Assembly: GCA_030533445.1 (NCBI GenBank)
Contig: CM060062.1
Span: forward strand, 372,001-436,000
Reading direction: 5' to 3'
Source: Cyprinodon diabolis
Taxonomy: Eukaryota > Chordata > Actinopteri > Cyprinodontiformes > Cyprinodontidae
Length of the DNA stretch: 64,000 nucleotides
Position numbers and translations under genes: made by a program. The notes beneath the pieces were generated by a model. That model made no database searches, had not been told where the DNA came from, and saw only the letters and a program-made list of their open reading frames with translations. Positions 10,201 through 24,000 of the stretch are shown in pieces (position 1 is the first letter of the stretch; each line of letters starts with the position of its first letter).

Positions 10201-12850
10201 ACCCACCCCCATCCCCCTCTCCACCCCCATCCCCCTCTCCACCTCCATCCCCTTCTCCACCTCCAACCCCTCTCCACCTCCATCCCCTCCCCACCCCCAT
10301 CCCCCTCTCCACCTCCATCCCCCTCTCCACCTCCATCCCCTTCTCCACCCCCATCCCCCTCTCCACCTCCATCCCCTCTCCACCTCCATCCCCTCTCCAC
10401 CCCCATCCCCCTCTCCACCTCCATCCCACTCTCCACCTCCATCCCCCTCTCCACCTCCATCCCCTCTCCACCCCATCCCCCTCTCCACCTCCATCCCCTC
10501 TCCACCTCCATCCCCTCTCCACCCCCATCCCCCTCTCCACCCCATCCCCCTCTCCACCTCCATCCCCTCTCCACCCCCATCCCCCTCTCCACCTCCATCC
10601 CCCTCTCCACCCCCATCCCCCTCTCCACCTCCATCCCCTCTCCACCTCCATCCCCCTCTCCACCTCCATCCCCTTCTCCACCTCCAACCCCTCTCCACCT
10701 CCATCCCTCTCTCCACCTCCATCCCCTCTCCACCCCCATCCCCCTCTCCACCTCCATCCCCCTCTCCACCCCCATCCCCCTCTCCACCTCCATCCCCCTC
10801 TCCACCCCCATCCCCCTCTCCACCTCCATCCCCTCTCCACCTCCATCCCCTTCTCCACCTCCATCCCCCTCTCCACCTCCATCCCCTCTCCACCTCCATC
10901 CCCCTCTCCACCTCCATCCCCCTGTCCACCTCCAACCCCTCTCCACCTCCATCCCCCTCTCCACATCCATCCCCTCTCCACCTCCATCCCCCTCTCCAGC
11001 TCCATCCCCTCTCCACCTCCATCCCCTTCTCCACCGCCATCCCCCTATCCACCTCCATCCCCTCTCCACCCCCATCCCCCTCTCCACCTCCATCCCCTTC
11101 TCCACCCCCATCCCCCTCTCCACCTCCATCCCACTCTCCACCCCCATCCCCCTCTCCACCTCCATCCCCTCTCCACCTCCATCCCCCTCTCCACCTCCAT
11201 CCCCTCTCCACCCCCATCCCCCTCTCCACCTCCACCCCCTCTCCACCCCCATCCCCCTCTCCACCTCCACCCCCTCTCCACCCCATCCCCCTCTCCACCT
11301 CCATCCCCCTCTCCACCCCCATCCCCCTCTCCACCTCCATCCCCTTCTCCACCCCCATCCCCCTCTCCACCTCCATCCCCTTCTCCACCTCCATCCCCTC
11401 TCCACCTCCATCCCCTCTCCACCTCCATCCCCCTCTCCACCTCCATCCCCTCTCCACCCCCATCCCCCTCTCCACCTCCATCCCCTCTCCACCCCCATCC
11501 CCTCTCCACCTCCATCCCCTCTCCACCCCCATCCCCTCTCCACCTCCATCCCCTCTCCACCCCCATCCCCTCTCCACCTCATCCCCTTCTCCACCTCCAT
11601 CCCCCTCTTCACCTCCATCCCCTTCTCCACCTCCATCCCCTTTCCACCTCCATCCCCTCTCCACCTCCATCCCCTTCTCCACCCCCATCCCCCTCTCCAC
11701 CTCCATCCCCCTGTCCACCTCCATCCCCCTCTCCACCTCCATCCCCTTCTCCACCTCCACCCCCCTCTCCACCTCCATCCCCCTCTCCACCTCCATCCCC
11801 CTCTCCACCTCCATCCCCTCTCCACCTCCATCCCCCTCTCCACCTCCATCCCCTCTCCACCCCCATCCCCCTCTCCACCTCCATCCCCTCTCCACCTCCA
11901 TCCCCCTCTCCACCTCCATCCCCTCTCCACCTCCATCCCCCTCTCCACCTCCATCCCCTTCTCCACCTCCAACCCCTCTCCACCCCCAACCCCTCTCCAC
12001 CCCCATCCCCTCTCCACCTCCATCCCCTTCTCCACCTCCAACCCCTCTCCACCTCCATCCCCCTCTCCACCTCCATCCCCTTCTCCACCCCCATCCCCCT
12101 CTCCACCCCCATCCCCCTCTCCACCTCCATCCCCTTCTCCACCTCCATCCCCTTCTCCACCCCCATCCCCCTCTCCACCTCCATCCCCTTCTCCACCCCC
12201 ATCCCCCTCTCCACCTCCATCCCCCTCTCCACCCCCATCCCCCTCTCCACCTCCATCCCCTTCTCCACCCCCATCCCCCTCTCCACCTCCATCCCCTTCT
12301 CCACCCCCATCCCCCTCTCCACCTCCATCCCCTCTCCACCCCCATCCCCCTCTCCACCCCCATCCCCCTCTCCACCTCCATCCCCCTCTCCACCCCCATC
12401 CCCTCTCCACCTCCATCCCCCTCTCCACCTCATCCCCTCTCCACCCCCATCCCCCTCTCCACCTCCATCCCCCTCTCCACCCCCATCCCCTCTCCACCTC
12501 CATCCCCCTCTCCACCTCCACCCCCTCTCCACCCCCATCCCCCTCTCCACCTCCACCCCCTCTCCACCCCATCCCCCTCTCCAACTCCATCCCCCTCTCC
12601 ACCCCCATCCCCCTCTCCACCTCCATCCCCTTCTCCACCCCCATCCCCCTCTCCACCTCCATCCCCTTCTCCACCTCCATCCCCTTCTCCACCTCCATCC
12701 CCTCTCCACCTCCATCCCCCTCTCCACCTCCATCCCCTCTCCACCTCCATCCCCCTCTCCACCCCCATCCCCCTCTCCACCTCCATCCCCTCTCCACCTC
12801 CGTCCCCTCTCCACCCCCATCCCCTCTCCACCTCCATCCCCTTCTCCACC
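10201..12850. repeat. Polypyrimidine/polypurine minisatellite, 17-18 bp unit, about 150 copies
   Basis: The plus strand is an unbroken series of ctctccacctccatcccc and ctctccacccccatcccc variants. The minus strand is nearly pure purine with GGGG and GG runs in every unit. Units of 17 and 18 bp alternate, so the phase drifts, yet stop codons are absent from all frames, which produces giant spurious ORFs on both strands. It lies 3' of the last visible lamb2 exon. Confidence 0.98.
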
Positions 12851-12884
12851 ATTGTAGCCTCATCAAAATGGCTTTAGCTACTTC

Positions 12885-13070
12885 CAGCAGAAGACCGCCA
12901 TGTTGAGCCTGGTTCTGCCAGAGGTTACAGCCTAAAGGGGAGTTTTTCCTCTCCACTGTCGCTTCATGCTTGCTCATCATGGACAGGTTCTCTCCACCTG
13001 TGTTATCCAAGCTGGACTTCCATCTTCCAGGTCCCTGAGTGAAGCTCTAGTATCAGCTCACGCAGTCCAC
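12885..13070 (+). mobile_element. L2-like LINE 3' tail fragment
   Basis: Contains gggagtttttcctctccact and gtcgcttcatgcttgctcat, the signature shared with L2 3' ends at 4900-4930 (reverse) and 31180-31200. It directly abuts the polypurine minisatellite. Confidence 0.45.
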
Positions 13071-13860
13071 TGGATCTCCCCATAAAGCTCAGCAGACCGT
13101 CTCTCCAACCAGCAGTCTACAGACTGACCAACTCCATCTATCTCCACTCCACCACCAGTTTCAGGCCTGGGGGGGAACAGCCCTGTTCTTTGCTCCTGTT
13201 CATGCAGATCAAAGCAAATTCAGTGCTATGTTTCCTGCCGAGGTCTGAGCGCCAAAGACTTAATTAATTGTATCAATAAAATTCTTCTAATTGTCTTTTC
13301 TTTCCATGTGAGCAGTTCATGTTGAACTGACTGCTAATATAGCCCCCCCCCCTCCTCTATCCAGCCTTTCCTCTGAGGATCAGCATTTTCTCCAACATTG
13401 AAATGTTTGCATTCCTTCTGAAGGCTGTTCTAAAACATCTCATTATGTTTTTCTAACAATCTTCTCTATAAGGTAATAAATAAATACCCCTGTTTAGACT
13501 TCCTCTCCTAATAGGAAAATGATTGTTCATGAGCGCATTATATAACCTGGAGAAGCTTTCTTCCTCACTCAACGCTTTAATGAAATTAATACTCTCACAT
13601 CTGAAGGAACCAGAAACATCAGCCTGCAGTTTGCACAGACTGGGACCTGTGGAGCGTCTTCTTGTGTGGAAAAGAAAAGTTTGTCTGTTTTTGGTCCACA
13701 AATCTCCTACCATTTAATTTGAGTTTACGATCAGAGTCTCATGCAAACCATCGAAAGATTTATTGAGCCCTTCCTCTTTTAATCTGGCTACCAGCTTCTG
13801 TCCAGCTGTGGCGGGTTAGTAACCCTAACCCAGAAATCCTGGAAAGGAGCTGAGTTCTAC
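13071..13860. other. No recognisable gene
   Basis: Unique-looking intergenic sequence without convincing ORFs, splice-site pairs or laminin coiled-coil coding potential on the minus strand. Confidence 0.5.
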
Positions 13861-14071
13861 ACTGCAAAAAATGAACCTAAGTAAGTCAATTTTTCTTAAA
13901 TTAAGTGCATTTGTTCTTGAATTGAAGAGGTAAGTGAAACACTTTGCCAATGGAACAAAGTGTTTCAAACAATCAAGACTATTTACATTTAAAACAAGAA
14001 AGAGACAAACAGCAGACTCTTATTTGAAAAGCATCATCTAATCTAATAATCTAAAGATCTTATTTTACAGT
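13861..14071. mobile_element. Candidate MITE with ACTG(C/T)AAAA ends
   Basis: Starts actgcaaaaaatgaacctaa and ends ttattttacagt, whose reverse complement is actgtaaaataa. The interior (taagtcaatttttcttaaat-like) resembles a widespread fish MITE. No target duplication could be assigned. Confidence 0.45.
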
Positions 14072-14349
14072 CGCAGGGAAGCGGCTGTTCCAATCGTTGC
14101 ATTTCTGAATTCTCCTGAGTGGTGCCCGACTTTATACGAGTGAATAAAGTGAATGTGATTGGTCGTTTATCAAGGGGGCAGGATTGTTGTGGCGGAAGGT
14201 TCGCAAGCATGTTTGGTTGTGGCCGGTTTGTGGGAAGCATCTTGCTAACCAGTTAGCATCTTAGTGCTAGCAGGTTCCCAATGGGAAATTCCATTTGGAC
14301 CAAATAGCACTAAATTGGTGACTTAGAAACGACGCTGTCAAGGAACGCT

Positions 14350-14562
14350 ATGGACAGCGGAAACATGCAAGAGGAGGAGAGTTTAGTGTCGGAGGTCGTG
14401 GATGAGTCTCCTCCGTCATCCATTTTTTATATAGAGGAGGAAAGCGGGGACGGAGATGTTGTGGAAGAGGACGCCAGGGCGGCAGAAGCTTGGTTTGGTG
14501 TAGAAGGCTTCCAGCCGTACATGTTTGAGCCCTTGCCTTGCAACGCTGCCAGTTCAAATTAA
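14350..14562 (+). pseudogene. Transposon-derived first-exon-like ORF
   Basis: A 70-codon acidic ORF starting MDSGNMQEEESLVSEV and ending near GFQPYMFEPL, a motif recalled from fish transposon-associated P2X7-like proteins. It stops with taa just before a potential donor (aaag then gtaaat). Likely a mobile-element relic; the family is uncertain. Confidence 0.3.
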
Positions 14563-14595
14563 AGGTAAATACGCTTATTTAAATGTTTTATTTTT

Positions 14596-14765
14596 ATAGG
14601 CTGCTCAGTGGAGCAGCGGGTAGCACTGCTGCCTTGCAGCAAGAAGGTTCCGGGTTCAATTCCTCAGGGTCTTTCTGCATGGAGTTAGCATGTTCTCCCT
14701 GAGCATGCATGGGTTCTCTCCGGGTACTCTGGCTTCCTCCCACAGTCCAAAAACACGACTGAATA
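14596..14765 (+). mobile_element. tRNA-derived SINE
   Basis: Has an A-box-like gcagcgggtagcactgctgcc and a B-box-like gggttcaattcc, followed by the tctttctgcatggagttagc and ctctggcttcctcccacagt body typical of a common fish SINE. Confidence 0.65.
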
Positions 14766-14942
14766 AGAATTATGAACTCATTTTAAGATTTTTCTTGCAG
14801 TGAACTGTTTTCCATTTAGCTTTCCTGTTCGGGTTAAACCACTGCAACCGAGGAATGAGGTGTGCAGATTAGATGTCTGATGTCTCCCAGGCTGTATTAA
14901 CGCTTTTTCATCCAGGAGTGGAAAACTTTTAGAAAGGGCTAC

Positions 14943-15084
14943 CTGTGCCAGTCGATTCTCAGTCTCTCTAATGTCGGCCCTGGCTCTGGTTATGGCCTTC
15001 TCCGCCAAAGTCTGGGCGCTCTTTGCATCCACCAATGCCTGCTTCACCTCCTCCGCTGTGTCTTTCACCCCCTCAGCACGATGC
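14943..15084 (-). CDS. lamb2: lamb2 exon V30: coiled-coil domain I, last visible exon
   Basis: Encodes [40 protein letters not shown] and TENRLAQ, ending on a full codon at a good donor (gtagcc). About 150 further residues, including the C-terminal cysteine that pairs beta with gamma, are expected but were not seen in 1-14942. Confidence 0.92.
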
Positions 15085-18000
15085 CTAAGTGAGCAAAGAC
15101 TCTGCGTCAGGCAGAGCAACATTTATCAGCGGATCAAACAGTCAAACTGTGCTGCGTTTACCTCGCCCTCTTGGCATCCAGCAGCAGCTTCTCCGTCTTT
15201 CTGACATCATCCTGCGTCTGCTGCAGAATGGCGTCTACGTTTGAAAGGCTGTGGACGCGGTCCTTGATCTCATCCGCCAGATCTCTGATCTGGAAGGGGG
15301 AGGCAGGGATGGAGAGCTGCAGCACCTGGTTGGCCACCGCCTCGATGCTGTCCGGGTCTGCTCCTTCCTCTGTGGGAAATCAACAGGTAGTAAGGGTTAG
15401 CACAGGAGGCTAAGCTAACAGGCCTATTCAGCACACAAAGACTGACGGGTGAGGAAGTCCCGGATCTGTTTGATGAGGTCTCTGAGGTTGTTGTTGGAGC
15501 GTTCCACTTTGTTCTTGGTGGCGGTGGCTTTGTCCAGAGCAGTTTGGGCTTTACCCTTAGCCTCCTCTGCCTTGGCCTTAGCTTCTGCCACCTGCAGAGG
15601 GGAGATTATTTTACTCATCAAAATGCCAACAGGCAACTAAAATCACCTGCATTTATTACTAAAGTACCGTCTGAACAGGTATATTCTTACATGTCGGGCT
15701 GAAAGGTCATCAGATTCATTTTCGACTCATCTTAGCAAAGTTAGCAGGAGAGAATCTGAAAAGTGTGGCATGCATGCTGGTTCCCATCCCAGTGACCCCA
15801 GAAAGAAAAACCCAGTTCCTGTTCTCCTAACAAACATGAGCAGCTGTTCAGGCGTCAGAGAATAACAGCCTGTTTCTTCATCATCATCATCATCATCATC
15901 AATGAGCTGAAACTCGGTGGCATAAATGTTCGTAGACATGAAGGAAGTTAAACTTTCACTGAAGGACGAGGCTGTAAATGAACCCTGGACTTCATCCTAA
16001 TGCTGCCTTCTGGGCATCGAAGCATCTGATTTACAGCTCCCTCTCAAACTGTTAGCATATTGTGAGGAAGTTGATTATTTTCCATAGTGTAATGATAAAA
16101 CTTGAACATTCATATATTTTAGATTCATTGCACACTAACTGAAATATTTCAGGTCTTTTATTGTCTCCATACGGATTATTTTAGCAGACAGCTCATGAAA
16201 ACCCAACATTCCTATCTTACCAAATTAGCATATAATGATAAAGGTATCTAAACGAGCTATGCACCTAATCATCTGAATCAACAAATTAACTCTAAACACC
16301 TGCAAAAGATTCCTGAGGCCTTTAAAACTCCCAGTCTGGTTCATCACTCAGACCCCGATCATGGGTCAGACTGCCGACCTGCCTGCTGTCCAGAACGCCA
16401 TCATTGACCCCCTCAACAAGAGGCTCAGACACAGGAAGATATTTCTGAAGCAATAGGCTGTTCCCAGAGTGCTGCTCCACGGTGCCGGGCAGTGAGCACA
16501 GGACCCACTAGAGGACATGGGGCCCTCAGGCCGCCCTCGTGGAGTCTGTTTCTGATTGTTTGGTCAGAGACATTCACACCAGTGGCCTGCTGGAGGTCAT
16601 TTTGTAGGCATCTGGCAGTGCTCCTCCTGCTCCTCCTTGCACAAAGGAGCAGATAGCGGTCGTGCTGATGGGTTGTAGACCTTCTACGGCCCTGTCCAGC
16701 TCTCCTGGAGTCACTGCCTGTCTCCTGGAATCTCCTCCATGCTCTTGAGATTGTGCTGGGAGACGCAGCAAACCTTCTGGCAATGGCAGGTATTGATGCA
16801 CCATCCTGGAGGAGTTGGACTGCCTGTGCAACCTCTGTAGGGTCCAGGTAGTGCCTCATGCTAACAGTAGTGACAGTGACCCTAGCCAAATGCTAAACTG
16901 GTGAAAAAGAGTCAGAAAAGATGAAGAGGGGAAAATGTCAGCGGCCTCCACCTGTAAAACCATTCCTGTTCTGATGGTCGTCTGGTTGTTGCCCCTCTAG
17001 TTCACCTGTTGTTCATTTCATTCACACCAAAGCAGCTGAAACTGATTAACACCCCCTCTGCTACTGACCTGACCAATCAATATCCCACAAGCTTAATTAA
17101 CTTGATGCTATACTCTGATTACAAAGTGTTCCTTTAATTTTTTTGGAGTAGTGTATATAAATAAATAAAGAGACAGACAGACAGACAGACTCTACCTGTG
17201 AGCTGACATTTGCTTCTGCAGACATTCTGCATATGGAAAATAAATAAATACCAAAGAGTTAAACCCCAAAGGTTAAAAAAAGCCAGAAGAACTGAGAGCA
17301 GCTTTGATCATTTTTGCTGCACTAAAACATTTACTTTATGAACTATGGAGAAACAGTTTATAATACTCAAATTAACAAGAAAAGTTAAAACCTGCCAAAG
17401 AAAAATATCTGATTGTATTTTCTGGTTCTTGCAGTTTTTACCACAAACCTTAAAAACTCTTTCTATTAACTTTCAGCCTACGAACGGCAGCAGGAAATCC
17501 CCTCAGGCTGCCTGCAGCGGGGATTCCCAGCGCCGCCTCCTGGCGGGATGCTGGAGGTCTGGAGCAACAACTTCATATTTTAGTGGGATCCTGATGAACG
17601 GAGGATGTTTGGAGGTGGACTTTCTAGCTTAAAAACATGTTCAAACTATTTTTCCAGCTCCTAAAGTAAATAAAGCCGAGCTGCTCTCTAGCTGGAAGCT
17701 ACAGAACAGAGCAGATAAACATCCAGAGCGCCGAGCAGCGAAGCAGCAGGACCACAGTTTGACTCAGCGTCCAAACTTCTGTGTTTTTTTACGCAGACTC
17801 CATGCCCACCTTGCTATAGAGCTCCTGCATCTCCCCCATGGCCTTGTTCAGCTCCTTCTCTGCATGCTTGGCTCTTTCCAAAGCGTTGTCCGCTGCAGCC
17901 ACAGCTCCGTTGCAGTTCAGGCCTCCACAGTGGGGCTTCCCTTCGTCGTCTCGGCAGCCAGCGCCCCCACATGGACTCTCTGTGCATGGCGCTTCACTCA

Positions 18001-21000
18001 GAGAGCCGCAGACCTGTCAGTGAAACACAAAGAACCTTTTTAATAACTTCTTCCTTTGTGATGATGCTTAATAATCAGCTAGAGTCAGACTTTAGATCCT
18101 TCCAGATATTCACACTTTTCTATTTTGTCTTTTATTTAGATGAAAACCATCTTTTGATCATCAGTGGACATGGAGCTCAGTCCAACCTTTTCATTGAGCC
18201 TTCTCATGTCCAGGCCCTGCGCTCTGGTCTTCAGCTCTCCCAGCGACTGCTTGTTTGCGGCGTTTTTGCGATTGAAGTCGTCCTTCTTGGCAGAGATGAG
18301 GCGCTCGGTTCGGCGGCGGATGTCTGCAGACTGACTGACTGTGCTGGGCTTGGTGGTTGTGGACGCTTTGGCACGCCGCTCAGCATCTGCAGACGTGTTG
18401 TAGGAGCTGCGGATACTGTCGTAAGCTCCTAGAGAACAAAGAGGCTTCTGGTTGGATCTCAGCTGGGCTAGTCCCTGGAAACTGCAAACTCGACTTTCTT
18501 TGGCCTCACCTAGGAAGTTGGAGTTTTTCAGGACATCCAGTTGATTTTGGAGCTGCTCTGATGTGAGGTTGAGCTCTCGAGCCTCCCGCTCCAGAGCATT
18601 CAGCTCCTTGCTGGCATCAGAGTTTCGGTCCTGGATGATGGTTAAATCTCCCTCCACGTGATTCAAACCCTCAGTTGTCTCACCAATCTGCGCCCTTTGA
18701 GACACAACAAGCTTTTAGCCACATTAAATAACTCACGGGAGAAGCTTTTATTAACTGCTTTACTCTCATCTGTCCCAGAAGTACCTGAGATCCTCAATAA
18801 GCTCCATCAGGGTAGAAACGGCTGCAGTCGTGGCGTTGCGTGCATTGACGATGGCCTGAGCTTGAGCCAGCTTCTCTTCCAGGTCTTTGAAGGTTTTCTC
18901 ATAGGGGCCAATCAGCCCGGTGGCTTGAATCTCATGGGCCCGCTCTGCGAGAGTCTTGGTACGAACTGCCAAGTCCTGAGAACGACAGAAAGAGAGCTTT
19001 TGGACAGACGGTTTACTGGTTTAGTGACCGAGGAGAAACTCCGTCTCCCCCAGCGCTTCACCTGCACGATGCGATCCCAGTCCCCAAAGCACTGGTGACA
19101 GGGCAGGCAGTTAGGAAACTGGCCGGCAAATCCTCTGGCGCACTGGTCACAGCGAACACCCGACACGCCCTGCTGGCAGACACAGTGGCCCGTCACCCGG
19201 TTGCACTGAGAGGTCTTGATCCCACGCCAGTCACAGTCGCAAGCTGCAGAGGGAAAACAGGGAGACTTTTGGAGAAAGAATTTGTGGCATGTTTTCCTTA
19301 ATCAGACTAAAACAAATTCTCCAACGAGGAAGTCACTAAATCACTTAGCGTCTGACCCCTGCACTGCGTCCTGGGGTCTCCCCAAAAGTTCTCCTCACAG
19401 TCTGTGCAGGTCTTCCCTCCAAAGCCTTCCCGACACTGACACTGGCCAGTAAACTGGGGGCAGGAAGCAAAGCAAACACATGCATGATGGCAATAAAAAA
19501 AGCTCCCTAATACTTGAGCTGTGTCTCCTGCGCTGCTGAAGGTCTCCCATGTTTGATCCAGGCCAGACTTACTTCATTGCAGGAGGATGTGACAGAGTTG
19601 TTGGGGTCACAGCTGCACGGTTCGCAGCCTTTCCCGCTGGCCAGGTTCCAGTGGTTTGGGGCGCAGTGGTCACACGTCAGACCCACTACGTTGGGCAGAC
19701 ACTGACACTGGCCCGTGGCGCGCTGGCACACGCATTCCTCCCGCGCCATGCACTGACTGTGCTCGGTGCCCAAAAAGTTGCATGTACACTCTGGAGGAAA
19801 AGAACAGCAATGCTAGCAACCATCTCCGTAGATAAAAACAAAGCACATTGTTTGTTTGATGATCTCAGAAAAGTGTCACTGACTCCTGCAGTTGCGACGG
19901 GATCCATCTCCGAAATACCCGCTCTTGCAGATGCTGCAGTTAGGGCCCTCAGTGTTGTAGAGGCACTTCCTGCACTCTCCGGTCCGACGGTCACAGGCAT
20001 CCATATCAGACATGTCTATGTTGTTGCTGCACTGACACGGCTGACAGCGCCCGCCCGGCTGAGACGGGTTGCCATAGTAACCAGGGGCGCATTCCTCGCA
20101 CCGGGCTCCTGCGAAGACAAAGCAAGAAGAGAAAATGAAACTTATGGATGGAAGAAAAACAAAAAGAACAGAATATTTGCTGAGGTTCAGTTTGATGTGA
20201 AAGGAACGGACGAAGCAGGGACACGGCGACCACACACTGCTTAGTCAGTCAGGAAATGCTGAATCCTTTTCATTCCCATCTCAGGTTCAGGTCTTTAACT
20301 CCAACGACTTCTCCTTGCTTTTTTTATACTTTATATTTTTCATTTTAGTAGTTTTAGAAATACAAATACATACATTGAACAAATGAACAATTGGACCCCT
20401 GCTCCAACAAAAATCACAGATCAACTAGTTTGACAGGAGCAGTTAAATAATAACAATAAAATAAGACAAAAAAAGTAATTACATTACTTATACAGTAGAT
20501 TTCAAGATGAGTGTTCAATTTTTTCCATTATTTATTGTATTTCTAAGTCTTAATGAGAAAGTCATCCTCTCCATTGTGTGAATTTCCAGTCCAAACATGA
20601 TGGAGGTTCCACATCGGCTCATCTGTGAGTTATAGCTTTCTTTCCACCTAATATTAATACTAATAGGAGATATCTATCGGACTTCCTCCGATCTTTGGGT
20701 AAGTCACCCAGAAAAATGACTGGACCGGACCTCAGCAGGGAGCCATGGGCCGCCCGTCCTCAGCCGAAGGAGGGGTGCTGGGGGCCGGTAAGGCACGCTG
20801 GGAGGAGCACGGGGCCACCTGTGTCCAGGCTGCTGTCACTGGGTCGGGTTCAGTCGCTCCGTCCACCGCTGGCTCCCTGCCCCCGTCTCCGTTCGACTAC
20901 GTGCTGCACTGTAGTCGACCACAATACCTGACAATTTTGAAATGCCGCCCCCCCCCCAAGACCTTTTTTTAGGTCTGAAAAGTAGGACATGTCTGGGAAA

Positions 21001-24000
21001 AAGAGGACGTCTGGTCCCCCTACCATATCAACAATCTGATGTTTCAGTGAGTGAGTGCTTGTTGCTATGATGCGTCTTTGCTCAGCAGCTTGGCTCGTAG
21101 TAAACCAACCAATCAGAGCACAGCTCATCTAAATATTCATGATCAAACCATAAAAGGAAGACACCTGTGGTTTCATTCTAGGGCTTTTAACCAGGCTGCT
21201 TTAGGGCTCATAGAACAGCTAATAGGCCATTTTCAGCCCAACCAATGTTACACACCCTATTAGAGACCTGAAGGACCAGATACCCTATAGAATCATTCTA
21301 TCACCCTATTAGAGACCTGAAGGACCAGATACCCTATAGAATCATTCTATCACCCTATTAGAGACCTGAAGGACCAGATACCCGATAGAATCATTCTATC
21401 ACCCTATTAGAGACCTGAAGGACCAGATACCCGATAGAATCATTCTATCACCCTATTAGAGACCTGAAGGACCAGATACCCTATAGAATCATTCTATCAC
21501 CCTATTAGAGACCTGAAGGACCAGACACCCTATAGAATCATTCTATCACCCTATTAGAGACCTGAAGGACCAGATACCCGATAGAATCATTCTATCACCC
21601 TATTAGAGACCTGAAGGACCAGACACCCTATAGAATCATTCTATCACCCTATTAGAGACCTGAAGGACCAGATACCCTATAGAATCATTCTATCACCCTA
21701 TTAGAGACCTGAAGGACCAGATACCCGATAGAATCATTCTATCACCCTATTAGAGACCTGAAGGACCAGATACCCGATAGAATCATTCTATCACCCTATT
21801 AGAGACCTGAAGGACCAGATACCCTATAGAATCATTCTATCACCCTATTAGAGACCTGAAGGACCAGACACCCTATAGAATCATTCTATCACCCTATTAG
21901 AGACCTGAAGGACCAGATACCCGATAGAATCATTCTATCACCCTATTAGAGACCTGAAGGACCAGACACCCTATAGAATCATTCTATCACCCTATTAGAG
22001 ACCTGAAGGACCAGATACCCGATAGAATCATTCTATCACCCTATTAGAGACCTGAAGGACCAGATACCCGATAGAATCATTCTATCACCCTATTAGAGAC
22101 CTGAAGGACCAGATACCCGATAGAATCATTCTATCACCCTATTAGAGACCTGAAGGACCAGATACCCTATAGAATCATTCTATCACCCTATTAGAGACCT
22201 GAAGGACCAGATACCCTATAGAACCCTTCTATCACCCTATTAGAGACCTGAAGGACCAGACACCCTATAGAATCATTCTATCACCCTATTAGAGACCTGA
22301 AGGACCAGATACCCGATAGAATCATTCTATCACCCTATTAGAGACCTGAAGGACCAGATACCCTATAGAATCATTCTATCACCCTATTAGAGACCTGAAG
22401 GACCAGATACCCTATAGAATCATTCTATCACCCTATTAGAGACCTGAAGGACCAGATACCCTATAGAATCATTCTATCACCCTATTAGAGACCTGAAGGA
22501 CCAGATACCCTATAGAATCATTCTATCACCCTATTAGAGACCTGAAGGACCAGATACCCTATAGAATCATTCTATCACCCTATTAGAGACCTGAAGGACC
22601 AGATACCCGATAGAATCATTCTATCACCCTATTAGAGACCTATAGGACCAGATACCCTATAGAATCATTCTATCACCCTATTAGAGACCTGAAGGACCAG
22701 ATACCCTATAGAATCATTCTATCACCCTATTAGAGACCTGAAGGACCAGAAACCCTATAGAATCATTCTATCACCCTATTAGAGACCTGAAGGACCAGAT
22801 ACCCTATAGAATCATTCTATCACCCTATTAGAGACCTGAAGGACCAGATGCCCTATAGAATCATTCTATCACCCTATTAGAGACCTGGAGGACCAGATAC
22901 CCTATAGAATCATTCTATCACCCTATTAGAGACCTGAAGGACCAGATACCCTATAGAATCATTCTATCACCCTATTAGAGACCTGAAGGACCAGATGCCC
23001 TATAGAATCATTCTATCACCCTATTAGAGACCTGGAGGACCAGATACCCTATAGAATCATTCTATCACCCTATTAGAGACCTGAAGGACCAGATACCCTA
23101 TAGAATCATTCTATCACCCTATTAGACACCTGAAAGGTTACTGTTATACCCTTTTGTGACCACTGTGTAAATCTCTTATCCATTCTTGCAGGGAGAACGT
23201 CTCTATCATAAGCAGGCCATCTTAAAATTCAGGCACTTCTTTCAATCTTTATTTGTTGCTTCATACTTTTTGCCATCTGTCCAACGGTACTTTTAGCCAT
23301 AAGGGTGTTTGGTCAGAGTCTGTTTGTTGTTGTTTAATAAGAGAATGATGTGGCAGCCAGGATTGTAGAGGTATATGACTGTAAGGCAGGTCTATCTCTT
23401 TCCATTTAGCTTCACGTCGGCTCATTCTCATCTGCGCTGTTCTGTAATAATCCAGTAGCAGTGGGAAAGCCCATCCACCCCTTTCTTTTGACTATTGTAG
23501 TGTCATGTCATCTTCTCATCATGTTCAGACAGGAAGTGACCTCATTTCTGTTTGATTTATCAAGTCCACAAGATGCTCCAGGGAACACCCTGAAGGCTGG
23601 TTTCCAGTCTGCCTCTCGTAGGGCTTCAGCTACTTATTTTTATTGTTCAAGAAAAATAGAAGTCTTTTAAACAAATATCACAAATAAGACAAATATTGTA
23701 ACCCTTTTATGTAATGACATTATTTGGTTACAATCCAAAACACACAGCAGACACCGAACCAGGTGAGCCAGGTTTACCTGCAGCAGGACGACTCTGGCTC
23801 AGGTCTCTGTTGGGGGAATATTTACACTGACCTGCTTCAAATTTTGGTTTTAAATCCATTTATCTACTTAATTTGGTGGTGCGACTTTTTATTTATTGTA
23901 ATAATAATAATCCCAATTGCATGATTAGAAAATAAACAGTGGAATAAATTTCTCCAACTTTTGAATCAGGTCGAACTGTGAGGGTGTTTAGCACAGCGGT

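Noticed and set aside
10152..13010. Very long ORFs of 901 and 949 codons on opposite strands
   Set aside because: They are by-products of a stop-free low-complexity minisatellite; open frames exist on both strands and the 17/18-bp unit mix has no codon logic.
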